Part shown: one piece after another, positions 54,106 to 62,066 of the stretch
Numbering within the stretch: position 1 is the stretch's first letter
How the letters are laid out: every line of letters starts with the position of its first letter
NCBI GenBank assembly: GCA_023396255.1
Contig: JAEWWU010000013.1
Location: 1-64,000, forward strand
Reading direction: 5' to 3'
Source: Bacteroidota bacterium
Lineage (GTDB): Bacteria > Bacteroidota > Bacteroidia > Bacteroidales > Porphyromonadaceae
Length of the DNA: 64,000 nucleotides
Notes under the pieces: generated by a model
What the model was told of the DNA's origin: nothing
Database searches by the model: none
The model's input: the letters and a program-made list of their open reading frames with translations, nothing else
Made by a program: the position numbers and the translations under genes

Positions 54106-55026
54106 TTACGCCCCTGCGGTTGTACTCTCTTGATGAGGAGAGGCGACCGGGGTGGGAGCTGTCGTTGCTTGAGCTGTTTCCTTGGCAGGTTCCTCTTTCT
54201 TCTTTTCGGGTCGAGGAGGGAAATTGGTTTCGTGGATGGCTTTGGTAGGACATACCTCCACACACTTACGACAAAGACGACACTTGTTGTGATCTATGTA
54301 CGAAAGATTGTTTTCTATGGTAATGGCTTCGAAAGCACAAGCCTTAAAGCAAAGCGAACATCCTATGCAGGCATTGCTACAAGCCTTCTTTGCCACGCCT
54401 CCCTTGTCTTTGTTCACACAGCTGACAAACACCCTTCTGTTTTTGGGTCCTTTCTTGCGCAACTCAATGATGAATTTGGGACAAGCCTTAACGCAGGCTC
54501 CGCAGGCAGTACATTTGTCTTCATCCACCTCGGGCAAACCCGTTTCCGGATTTATGTGAATGGCATCGAAATTGCACACCACACAGCAGTCACCCATTCC
54601 AAGGCAACCATAGCTACAACCCGTTTCTCCACTGTAAAGATTCGAGGCAATGCGGCACGAAGTGGCTCCATCATAACGATTTTGTTTGGGGCGTGCCTCA
54701 CAAGTACCATTGCAACGCACCACTGCTATTTTAGGATCCGATTTCTCTGCGACCAAGCCCATAATATCCGCCACTTTTTCCATAACCGGCGTACCTCCGA
54801 CGGGACAAAACAATCCGTCCAAATCTTTCGACTGGGCACAAGCCGTGGCAAATCCGGCACACCCGGGATAGCCACAACCTCCACAATTGGCCTGTGGCAA
54901 AACTTCACCGATGGCTGCAATACGGGGGTCTTCTTTTACCTCAAATCGCTTGGCAACGATAAAGAGGAGCACTGCACTTATTACGGCAATGGAGCTTAGC
55001 ACGATGATGGTGAATACGATACTCAT
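54106..55026 (-). CDS. rnfB: Rnf complex subunit B (ferredoxin-type electron input)
   Basis: 306 residues. An N-terminal membrane helix (IIVLSSIAVISAVLLFIVAKRF), a Fe-S domain with NCGGCGYPGCAGF, then four further cysteine clusters, including CTACGACVKACPKFI, CIGCSLCFKACAFEA and CRLCRKCVEVCPTKA. It accepts electrons from reduced ferredoxin. The C-terminal tail is rich in Pro/Lys/Glu/Thr (EKKKEEPAKETAQATTAPTP), an extension common in Bacteroidota. First of the rnfBCDGEA order. Confidence 0.94.
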   Translation of the reverse strand: MSIVFTIIVLSSIAVISAVLLFIVAKRFEVKEDPRIAAIGEVLPQANCGGCGYPGCAGFATACAQSKDLDGLFCPVGGTPVMEKVADIMGLVAEKSDPKIAVVRCNGTCEARPKQNRYDGATSCRIASNLYSGETGCSYGCLGMGDCCVVCNFDAIHINPETGLPEVDEDKCTACGACVKACPKFIIELRKKGPKNRRVFVSCVNKDKGGVAKKACSNACIGCSLCFKACAFEAITIENNLSYIDHNKCRLCRKCVEVCPTKAIHETNFPPRPEKKKEEPAKETAQATTAPTPVASPHQESTTAGA

Positions 55027-55158
55027 ACCTCTAAGGTTCTTTCTATATGGTTAAGGTTTTGTGTTAAATTTCTATCTTATCTTCCACGAACTCCCCCGAC
55101 CTCCTCCTCTGCAAGGAGTAAGCTCGAAACGAACTCAACAAAACGATGTCTTTAATCT

Positions 55159-55596
55159 TCACGGTTTGCTCTCTTTTGCCTCTATGGTAAATACAAAGGT
55201 CCTCTCCATCTTGTGTCTCAGCAACCAAAGAACTCCCCCGTAAAGAACCAAAGTTCCCAGAGCAGCCAAAGCGCAAACCCACTCGGGCAAATGCCACACC
55301 GAATAACTCACAACGGCGACCACCACAAAAAGGATCAGCGGCAAAACACAAGCCCACCAAACGGCTTTCAAACCAAATGTATTGTGCCCATAAAGGGTTA
55401 CCTCCTGACCGGGTACAAAAGCATGCCCTAAGGGTTGAGCAACAGGGAGTAGATGTTGGCGATGCTCTCCGGCAGTACAGAATTTGGCAGCAGAACACGA
55501 AGCACAAGCAGAAGACTGTTCAATGCGTACAATCACCTCGTAAGGTGAAACAGTATGCACTACGGCTTGGTGCTTGATGGCCCTACTGCTATCCAT
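55159..55596 (-). CDS. rseC: RseC/MucC-family protein (SoxR-reducing system)
   Basis: 145 residues with the family plan: an N-terminal soluble domain with a Cys cluster (SSACASCSAAKFC) and two central helices (WWACVLPLILFVVVAVVSYSV and VCALAALGTLVLYGGVLWLL). In E. coli, RseC acts with the Rsx/Rnf complex to keep SoxR reduced. Here it lies just upstream of rnfB on the same strand (132-base gap), a Bacteroidota arrangement. SoxR itself is not in this window, so the role is inferred from association with Rnf. The ATG at 55596 is preceded by a good promoter. Confidence 0.88.
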   Translation of the reverse strand: MDSSRAIKHQAVVHTVSPYEVIVRIEQSSACASCSAAKFCTAGEHRQHLLPVAQPLGHAFVPGQEVTLYGHNTFGLKAVWWACVLPLILFVVVAVVSYSVWHLPEWVCALAALGTLVLYGGVLWLLRHKMERTFVFTIEAKESKP

Positions 55597-55888
55597 ATTC
55601 AAAAGGGGCTCTTGCCAAAATGATGTCCATATTTTTCCGGCAAGAGCCTCGCAAATATAGTCATTTCTGATTATTTGCAACATTTTCAGACTAAAAATCT
55701 ACCCAAAAAGAGTGAGAAAATATATTTGGATATATTCTTTACAAAGAGCCCCAACGACTACAAATTTTAGACGAAGCGGTTTTTTTGTTATCGACTGCAT
55801 TGCGCAACAACTCTATGCTTCCTCAAGAAAAGGGTGCCCTCTATCGAAAGCACTCTCTTCTTTTTTTATTTAAGTTTTTCCAAAGAAA
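55597..55888. other. Intergenic region between rseC and the second LRR gene
   Basis: About 290 bases with the rseC-rnf promoter. No gene is visible. A run of T (55862-55868) lies just beyond the LRR gene's stop on the opposite side, without a clear stem. Confidence 0.55.
55652..55680 (-). promoter_or_regulatory. Promoter TTG-N18-TATATTTG for rseC-rnf
   Basis: -7 TATATTTG (complement of 55652-55659) with TTG (complement of 55678-55680); leader about 50 bases to the rseC ATG. It probably drives the whole seven-gene operon. Confidence 0.6.
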
Positions 55889-58321
55889 TCAGTGATTTAC
55901 AACGACCTGATACACACAACATTCTGCCACCAACAAATAAGTGCCGGCGGGGACTGTTTTCAGTTCTATTTTCAGAGTTCCCGTATCGGGGACTTCTTCT
56001 TCCAAAAGACACCGGCCGGTAGCGTCTAACAATCGAACAACCGTGCTGGGAGAAAATCCATTGAGCATCAGAAAGTCGCTTGCCGGGTTGGGATAAAGCA
56101 CGGGGGCTTTCCGGTCTATCAATTCGTTACCGGTACTGCCCGGATACTCTTCTTTCTCGGTTGCATCGGCATTCAGCACTGCATAAACTTTGTAATTCTT
56201 TTTCTTTGCAGCCTCCACTTGTTCTACACTGCAAACATTTTTCTCTGTACTACTATTGGTATTTATTACAAAAATCGCCGCATTATCGGATGCCAAACGT
56301 TGAGGTAAACTTGCTATGAGAGAATTCATTTGAGAGGGCTCGATACGATTGTCGTAAAAGAAAGCCTCTATTATCTGAGGATTATGACTAAAATCTATCT
56401 CCGACAATTCGTTATTTGAAGCCCAAACAAGCGTTAGTTTCGGATTCTTGGACAAATCAATCGAGGTCAAGAAATTTTGCTGACACAAAATTTGCGTCAA
56501 TTGGGACAGTTTGGATAAGTCTATGGTTTTTATCCCTGTTTTTGCGCACCATAAGACTTCCAAGTTGGTATTATTGCTCAAGTCCAACACCCCCAGCGGA
56601 TTTCCGGAACAGGACAGTTTCGTTAGTTTCTTGTTGTTAGAAAGGTCCAGTTTCGCGATTTTGCAATCATTACAAGAAAGCAAATCCAACAATGGGCAGT
56701 TGGCTACCTCTATACTCTTTAGGGATGTTGCATAGCACCACACTTTGGTCAATTTGGGGTTGCAAGAAAAATCCAAAGTCTCTATGAGATTGTATTCACA
56801 CTTAATTCGCTGCAACTCCACATTCTTGGAAACATCAATCTTCGTTAGTTTATTGAGAGACAAATCCACACTCACCAACGAAGGACAAGTCGAAAGATCT
56901 ATGCTTGTGAGATCTCCGGCAGAACAGACAAACTCGGTCACCTTCCCCGAAATAACAATGCGTGGCATATCAACAATGTACGTAACCTCCTCATTGTTTT
57001 TCCACGTACCGGAGGCACCCTTAATGGTTACCGGTCCCTCTGCCACAATCTTCATCTGTATTTTTCCACCCACAGCTCTTCCGTGAGAAAAAGCTATACA
57101 ATCGGTTGTGGGTATTTCGTCTTCACTTCCTCCATAATCTACTCTGGCAGCGTGCTTTCCGTTAAAGTCTTTTACCAACCAAAACAGGTCTTGTGCAATT
57201 GCCACATCGGATCGTGTACATACATTCTTTTCATCCGGATCTTTGGTGTCTATAACGACAACTTCACCTTCTGCCTGCCGAACGTCAATTGGCTCATTGT
57301 CAAGGTTGCGGAGCGATTTCATCAGCCGGGTCATCTCTGCCCCTTTGATGTTGTTTCCATAACAGGAAAGCCTCCTTATTTTCTTATTATTTGCCACAGA
57401 AAGAGCCGTCAGTTTGTTTTTATGACAATTCAATCTCTTAAGATCGGGGTTTTCCGAAACATCGACAGAGGTCAATTTACATCCGGAAACATCTACAATG
57501 GTAGCTTTCTTCAGAGGCTTCAAATCTATACTACCAATCGGATTGAGCCCACAATCCACAATCAGCAAAGAGCCATTGTTGGAAAAGTCTATGGTCGGAA
57601 TTTTATTGAGGAAACACGAAAGCACCTGCAATTGCTTATTGTTGAGCAGATTGATGGATTCTATCTGATTGCCCGAACAATTGAGATTTTGGAGTGCTTG
57701 CTGCTGAGATACATCAAGAGACCTCAATTTGTTAAAAGAGCAGTTTAGCAAACCCAACTTGGGATTTTTGCTCAGATCCAAAGTTGTAAGCAAATTGTTG
57801 CCACAATCCAAAGAAACCAAGTCTTTGCAAGAGGTTAATAGCAAAGATTCTATTTTATTTTGAGCACAATTGACCGAAGTTAATTTGGAATTTCCGGACA
57901 AATTCAACTCTGTCAATTTATTGCTCATAACGTTGATATACGTTAGGTTGGGACAAGCCGAGAGATCTAATTGAGTCAATTCATTGATCCACACAACAAC
58001 CTCTTCGAGAGAATTCGTTTTTTCAAAATTTATTTGCGTAAGCCGTCCCATTTGATTTTCAAATTGAACAAAATCTCCCTCAAAGGAAACTTCTTGAGCC
58101 GTTAGTTTGTAAGAAACCGTGGCACCATTCTTAAAGGCGCCCGTAGCACCGGTCACGGTAACCGCTCCGTTTGCCTTGATCTTAACATTGATGGATTCAT
58201 TGACTTTTTTGTTTGTCTTGATTGTAATACGCCCTTGCGCGGAGACTGCAAAAGAAGACATAAACATAAGAAAAGACAAACAGACAACCCTAAAACAGGT
58301 GTAAATGAATGTTGTTTTCAT
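55889..58321 (-). CDS. Second secreted leucine-rich-repeat protein with T9SS sorting domain
   Basis: 810 residues from the ATG at 58321, signal peptide MKTTFIYTCFRVVCLSF ... VSAQ. Two units, each beginning with an Ig-like strand pattern (VTVTGATGAFKNGATVSY and VTIKGASGTWKNNEEVTY), followed by internalin-like LRRs (L..L.C..N.L..L.LS...) and a conserved end (I.V.DTKDPDEKNVCTRSDVAIAQ; INTNSSTEKNVCSVEQVEAA). The last 70 residues from about 739, LYPNPASDFLMLNG ... VPAGTYLLVAECCVYQVVVNH, are a T9SS sorting domain. It shares the EKN.C unit-ending motif with the 958-residue LRR protein (ASEKNHC there), so the two are related but use different opening modules. Likely a surface adhesin. Confidence 0.9.
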   Translation of the reverse strand: MKTTFIYTCFRVVCLSFLMFMSSFAVSAQGRITIKTNKKVNESINVKIKANGAVTVTGATGAFKNGATVSYKLTAQEVSFEGDFVQFENQMGRLTQINFEKTNSLEEVVVWINELTQLDLSACPNLTYINVMSNKLTELNLSGNSKLTSVNCAQNKIESLLLTSCKDLVSLDCGNNLLTTLDLSKNPKLGLLNCSFNKLRSLDVSQQQALQNLNCSGNQIESINLLNNKQLQVLSCFLNKIPTIDFSNNGSLLIVDCGLNPIGSIDLKPLKKATIVDVSGCKLTSVDVSENPDLKRLNCHKNKLTALSVANNKKIRRLSCYGNNIKGAEMTRLMKSLRNLDNEPIDVRQAEGEVVVIDTKDPDEKNVCTRSDVAIAQDLFWLVKDFNGKHAARVDYGGSEDEIPTTDCIAFSHGRAVGGKIQMKIVAEGPVTIKGASGTWKNNEEVTYIVDMPRIVISGKVTEFVCSAGDLTSIDLSTCPSLVSVDLSLNKLTKIDVSKNVELQRIKCEYNLIETLDFSCNPKLTKVWCYATSLKSIEVANCPLLDLLSCNDCKIAKLDLSNNKKLTKLSCSGNPLGVLDLSNNTNLEVLWCAKTGIKTIDLSKLSQLTQILCQQNFLTSIDLSKNPKLTLVWASNNELSEIDFSHNPQIIEAFFYDNRIEPSQMNSLIASLPQRLASDNAAIFVINTNSSTEKNVCSVEQVEAAKKKNYKVYAVLNADATEKEEYPGSTGNELIDRKAPVLYPNPASDFLMLNGFSPSTVVRLLDATGRCLLEEEVPDTGTLKIELKTVPAGTYLLVAECCVYQVVVNH

Positions 58322-58402
58322 AAGCTGATGTTTTTTAAGAAGTTCTTTACTTTTCAAAACGATACGGGAACAGATTATTACGATTTATTCCATTTCTCAT
58401 CG

Positions 58403-58410
58403 CAAAAGTA
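58403..58410 (-). promoter_or_regulatory. -7 box TACTTTTG for the second LRR gene
   Basis: Perfect TAnnTTTG on the minus strand, about 80 bases before the ATG. T-rich upstream, -33 box imprecise. Confidence 0.5.
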
Positions 58411-58606
58411 TAAAAAGTTTACATACAAAAACATATTATCAATACAAAACAAAGATAATTTTCATAAAATAGCACAATCTTTTTGGTTTTTTTTCTATGT
58501 GACATAATCACTCTATAAGGCATTCCGAAAACCGTCAAATCCCTATCGACACGGAGAAGAAAGAAGAGAAGCCTCTGTAAAACACTAAACCTAAACAAAA
58601 AACTCC

Positions 58607-58703
58607 CTCAAAAAGGGCAATTAGTTCCCTACTTTTGGGTGATTTTGAGGGAGTTAATTTTGGATAGTTCCCTACAAATTTTTCTTCTGTCCAAGATATT
58701 TTT
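58607..58703 (+). repeat. Dispersed element, copy G
   Basis: AATTAGTTCCCTAC, TTTTGAGGGAGTTAATTTTG, GATAGTTCCCTACAAATTTTTC and TTCTGTCCAAGATATTTTT. It lies 290 bases upstream of the leftward LRR gene and 300 bases upstream of the rightward propeller gene, its tail pointing toward the latter. Confidence 0.9.
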
Positions 58704-59005
58704 CGACACGAGGGAAGCCTCTCTTCTCGGAGGGCTGATTTTTCCAAAAAGTTCTCCCCCCACTGAGCCGTTTGCCCTATTCTCTTTCGTAGGATCTCTC
58801 CATAGACGTTAAAGAATCCTTTCTACCCTCTTTTTTGTTAATCTCGATACTTTTTGCGAAGTTTGTGTGATAAATGCACCTCAATACGGCATAAATCTTT
58901 TAGAATGAATACCAAGTATTCCAAAGAACAGAAATTGACAGAATAAGAAAAGAGGTGCAAACGATTTTTTCACTTCCTAAAAAACAAGACCATTTGAATA
59001 CATCT

Positions 59006-62000
59006 ATGAAGACAACCTCCCTTGCCCTTCGGCTGCTTATAGCCGCCTCTGTGTTGCTTGCCGAAAGAGGTATTGCACAAACTCCTCAAACCATTTTCGA
59101 CCCCTACTCCCCCGAGCCTCTGCCTCTTGGCGCACCGGCTTGGATGCGAGAAATTGCGGACAATCCCTCGGGGGTTAATTACGCCCGAATGGATTCTCTG
59201 TTCACTTTGTGGATGCAAAACGATGTGGATGCCCGTGTCAAAACCGTCGAAAAGAAACCGGCTGTCAATTTCTACCGAAGGTGGAGCAAAGCCTATGCCC
59301 CCTATGCCGACAAGGACGGAGTGATACGCCTCCCCTCTTATCAGGAACGCACCGCGCATTTGCAACAACTGAACCAAGCCCTCGGTCGACAAACCCTCAG
59401 TGGCACAGCATCGGGCAAACGGTGGCGCAACATCGGTCCCAACACCACACAGACATCGGAACAGGGAAAGGCAAAAACCAAAGATTCTCAAGCCTGTGTC
59501 TATCGGTTGGCTGTAGCAGAAAGCAATCCGAACATCGTCTACTGTGGTACCGAAACGGGAGTAGTTTTCAAAACCACGGATAAGGGAAAAAGTTGGCAGC
59601 CGTGTAGCCCGCTTCACAACTTTGGGGGAGCAATTTTTGCCCTGCAAGTATCGCCCAAAGACCCCAACACGATTTATGCCGGAGGAGGGGTAAACTTATG
59701 GAAATCGACAGACGGAGGAGCTTCGTGGCAAATGGTCCCTCAAATTGCCGCAAGAGTAAACAGCATTCGTATTTCTCCGCAAAACCCGCAAACTGTTACC
59801 GTAAGTGCCGGGATAGGAGGGGGAATGAACGGCGGATTCTATCTTTCCACAGATGGAGGCAATAGTTTTCGCCTCACCACGGAAGGAGTGTGCCACGACC
59901 ACGAACTACAACCGGGCAATGATAAACGAATCTATCTCCTGTGCCGCAAGCCGGGGCAATCCAAATTTGAATTCCTCATCTCCGAAGACGGAGGCAATAC
60001 CTTTTCCTCTCAACCTCTTCCGGTGGACAATATCGTAGCCGGGAGGCTTGCCGTAAGCCCTGCGCCCAACGGAGAGAAATATGTCTACGCCCTCGTCAAT
60101 TCCAATACAGGGTACTACGACTCCGGCACCTATGGGGGGCAAGGAGTACCACACATTTTACAAAGTACCGATGCCGGAAAGAGTTGGACGGACCACACAC
60201 AGCGAAACGGACGTGAGCAAACATTTTCATCCGTATTGGACAACAATATGGGGGGGCAAGGATACTTCGATATGATTATTGGAGCTTCGTCCCAAAACCC
60301 CGAACACGTCATCTTCGGGCTCTGCTCTGCTTATCGCTCCACACAAGGAGGCAAAGGCAGTGTATATACCACTGCCATAGGAGGTTATCAAAATCTCGAG
60401 AAAATGCACCCCGATATGCAAGACATCGTGGTTTGCGGGCAAGATACCTGGATTTCGACCGATGGTGGCATTAAATATTCTTCGGACTTCTTTGCCACTC
60501 CCGGAACAGATTGCAACTTTGGTATCTATGCCGCCGAATATCACGGCTTTGGCCAAGGATGGAACGAAGATATTATGGCGGGTGGGCGTTGGCACAATGG
60601 CGATGCCGTGCACCTCTCATCCTATGGCGAGGGGAACACGCTGTACATCGGAGGGGTGGAATATGCAACCGGGCACGTTTTACCGAGCGAACCCCGCAAG
60701 GTTTACTTCTCCGACTCGGGGACCAGCATCGTTCCCGAACAAATAACCGGTCCCGTGCAAACAACCCACGTAGAACAGTTCAACGCAAAGAAACCGCACG
60801 AAGCTCTACAAACCAGCAAAGAATTGGGCTTTGATCCCCGATATGCCTTGCGTTTGGTGATGAGTTCGCGAGAAGATCCCTACGAATTGTATGTATCGGA
60901 AGATGAAGGGCGATCTTTTCATTCGATGCTGAATATGGAAGAAAATGTTTCGAGCTATGAATTTTCTCGCTCCAATCCTAACCACATCTATGCCGCCGGA
61001 GCAATCAATATATTCCACTCCACAGACAATGGCAAAACGTGGAAAGAGTTTGCCCAAAGACCTTTTGAGGACGGATACATCGGAAGCGTGGCCATCAGCA
61101 TCAGCGTAGATCCGAATGATGAAAACAAAGTATGGTTTACCAACTCCAACTTCCCCGGACGTGTGGCTTACACAACGGATTGCGGAGCCACGTGGCAGTA
61201 CCCATTGGACCCGTATATGAAGGATAAAACTTTCAACTGGGTGGTACTTACCGGGAACAAAAATAATGGTGTGTATATAGGAACACAAGGGGGAGATGCC
61301 CTTGTCTACTACAAAGACGACACAATGACCGAATGGATGAACTACTCCGAAGGATTACCCTCCGCCGCACGCATAGCACGCCTTACTCCTTTCTACAAAG
61401 AGGGAAAATTGCGAGCTGCCACCAGTCAAGGTGTATGGGAAATACCTCTGTACGAGGAAACATTTGTTCCCGTGGCACAGCCTATGGCTCTGAACTTGGG
61501 CAATGGCAATTTGACACAGATGCCCAACAAGGAGGTATTGTTCGACAGCTATTCCATTGTCAATCAAAATGATGTAGAATGGGAATGGACTTTCAACCCC
61601 GAGCCCAAACAGGTTATTGGAGAACGAACCCGCAACCCTCGCGTCATATTCGGTTTCCCAGGTTTATATGATGTAACCCTCAAGGTTACAACTCCCCAAG
61701 GGAGCCACAGCCGTACTATTCCCGGGATGATTCGCATCGATGAAATTAAATCCGTGTCCAACTTGTCGCAGTCCGCAGCCTCTGTAAAAGTTCACCTTAC
61801 TCCCAACGGAACGGAGTCGAAGTTGTACATAGAAACAGAATATCTCCCCGAAGAGAAGATATTCACCCTGCACGATTCCAAGGGACGACTGCTCCATACT
61901 CTTGTTATACCGGCGCAGGAGGGCAAAGCCTCTGTTATCTTGCCCGGTCTCAGCAACGGCGTATACATCTATGAACTGCGTACTCCGCACCATAAATTCT

Positions 62001-62023
62001 TTGGTAAGCTGCTCAAAAACTAA
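59006..62023 (+). CDS. Secreted sortilin/BNR-type beta-propeller protein with PKD and T9SS sorting domains
   Basis: 1005 residues from the ATG at 59006, signal peptide MKTTSLALRLLIAASVLLAERGIAQ. Repeated Asp-box motifs (S.DGG.SW / TDKGKSW / STDNGKTW) show a VPS10/sialidase-like propeller of the kind found in xyloglucanase/sortilin-fold proteins (about residues 150-830). A PKD-like domain follows (about 855-910, VEWEWTFNPEPKQV ... GLYDVTLKVTTP), then the T9SS sorting domain (about 930-1005, FTLHDSKGRLLHTLV ... NGVYIYELRTPHHKFFGKLL). No glycosidase catalytic pair is obvious, so a binding or scaffold role is as likely as hydrolysis. The GTG at 58955 is not used. A 36-base piece of this gene is also found at 32433-32468. 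Confidence 0.88.
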   Translation: MKTTSLALRLLIAASVLLAERGIAQTPQTIFDPYSPEPLPLGAPAWMREIADNPSGVNYARMDSLFTLWMQNDVDARVKTVEKKPAVNFYRRWSKAYAPYADKDGVIRLPSYQERTAHLQQLNQALGRQTLSGTASGKRWRNIGPNTTQTSEQGKAKTKDSQACVYRLAVAESNPNIVYCGTETGVVFKTTDKGKSWQPCSPLHNFGGAIFALQVSPKDPNTIYAGGGVNLWKSTDGGASWQMVPQIAARVNSIRISPQNPQTVTVSAGIGGGMNGGFYLSTDGGNSFRLTTEGVCHDHELQPGNDKRIYLLCRKPGQSKFEFLISEDGGNTFSSQPLPVDNIVAGRLAVSPAPNGEKYVYALVNSNTGYYDSGTYGGQGVPHILQSTDAGKSWTDHTQRNGREQTFSSVLDNNMGGQGYFDMIIGASSQNPEHVIFGLCSAYRSTQGGKGSVYTTAIGGYQNLEKMHPDMQDIVVCGQDTWISTDGGIKYSSDFFATPGTDCNFGIYAAEYHGFGQGWNEDIMAGGRWHNGDAVHLSSYGEGNTLYIGGVEYATGHVLPSEPRKVYFSDSGTSIVPEQITGPVQTTHVEQFNAKKPHEALQTSKELGFDPRYALRLVMSSREDPYELYVSEDEGRSFHSMLNMEENVSSYEFSRSNPNHIYAAGAINIFHSTDNGKTWKEFAQRPFEDGYIGSVAISISVDPNDENKVWFTNSNFPGRVAYTTDCGATWQYPLDPYMKDKTFNWVVLTGNKNNGVYIGTQGGDALVYYKDDTMTEWMNYSEGLPSAARIARLTPFYKEGKLRAATSQGVWEIPLYEETFVPVAQPMALNLGNGNLTQMPNKEVLFDSYSIVNQNDVEWEWTFNPEPKQVIGERTRNPRVIFGFPGLYDVTLKVTTPQGSHSRTIPGMIRIDEIKSVSNLSQSAASVKVHLTPNGTESKLYIETEYLPEEKIFTLHDSKGRLLHTLVIPAQEGKASVILPGLSNGVYIYELRTPHHKFFGKLLKN

Positions 62024-62066
62024 CTCACCTTTTATACACCTCATATTCTCAGACAATATCACCACA

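Larger units (their letters stand above)
58322..59005. other. Intergenic region between divergent T9SS cargo genes
   Basis: About 680 bases, AT-rich, with a TACTTTTG box for the leftward LRR gene and repeat copy G. I see no convincing promoter for the rightward propeller gene; TACTTTTTG near 58850 is off by one base. Confidence 0.6.
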
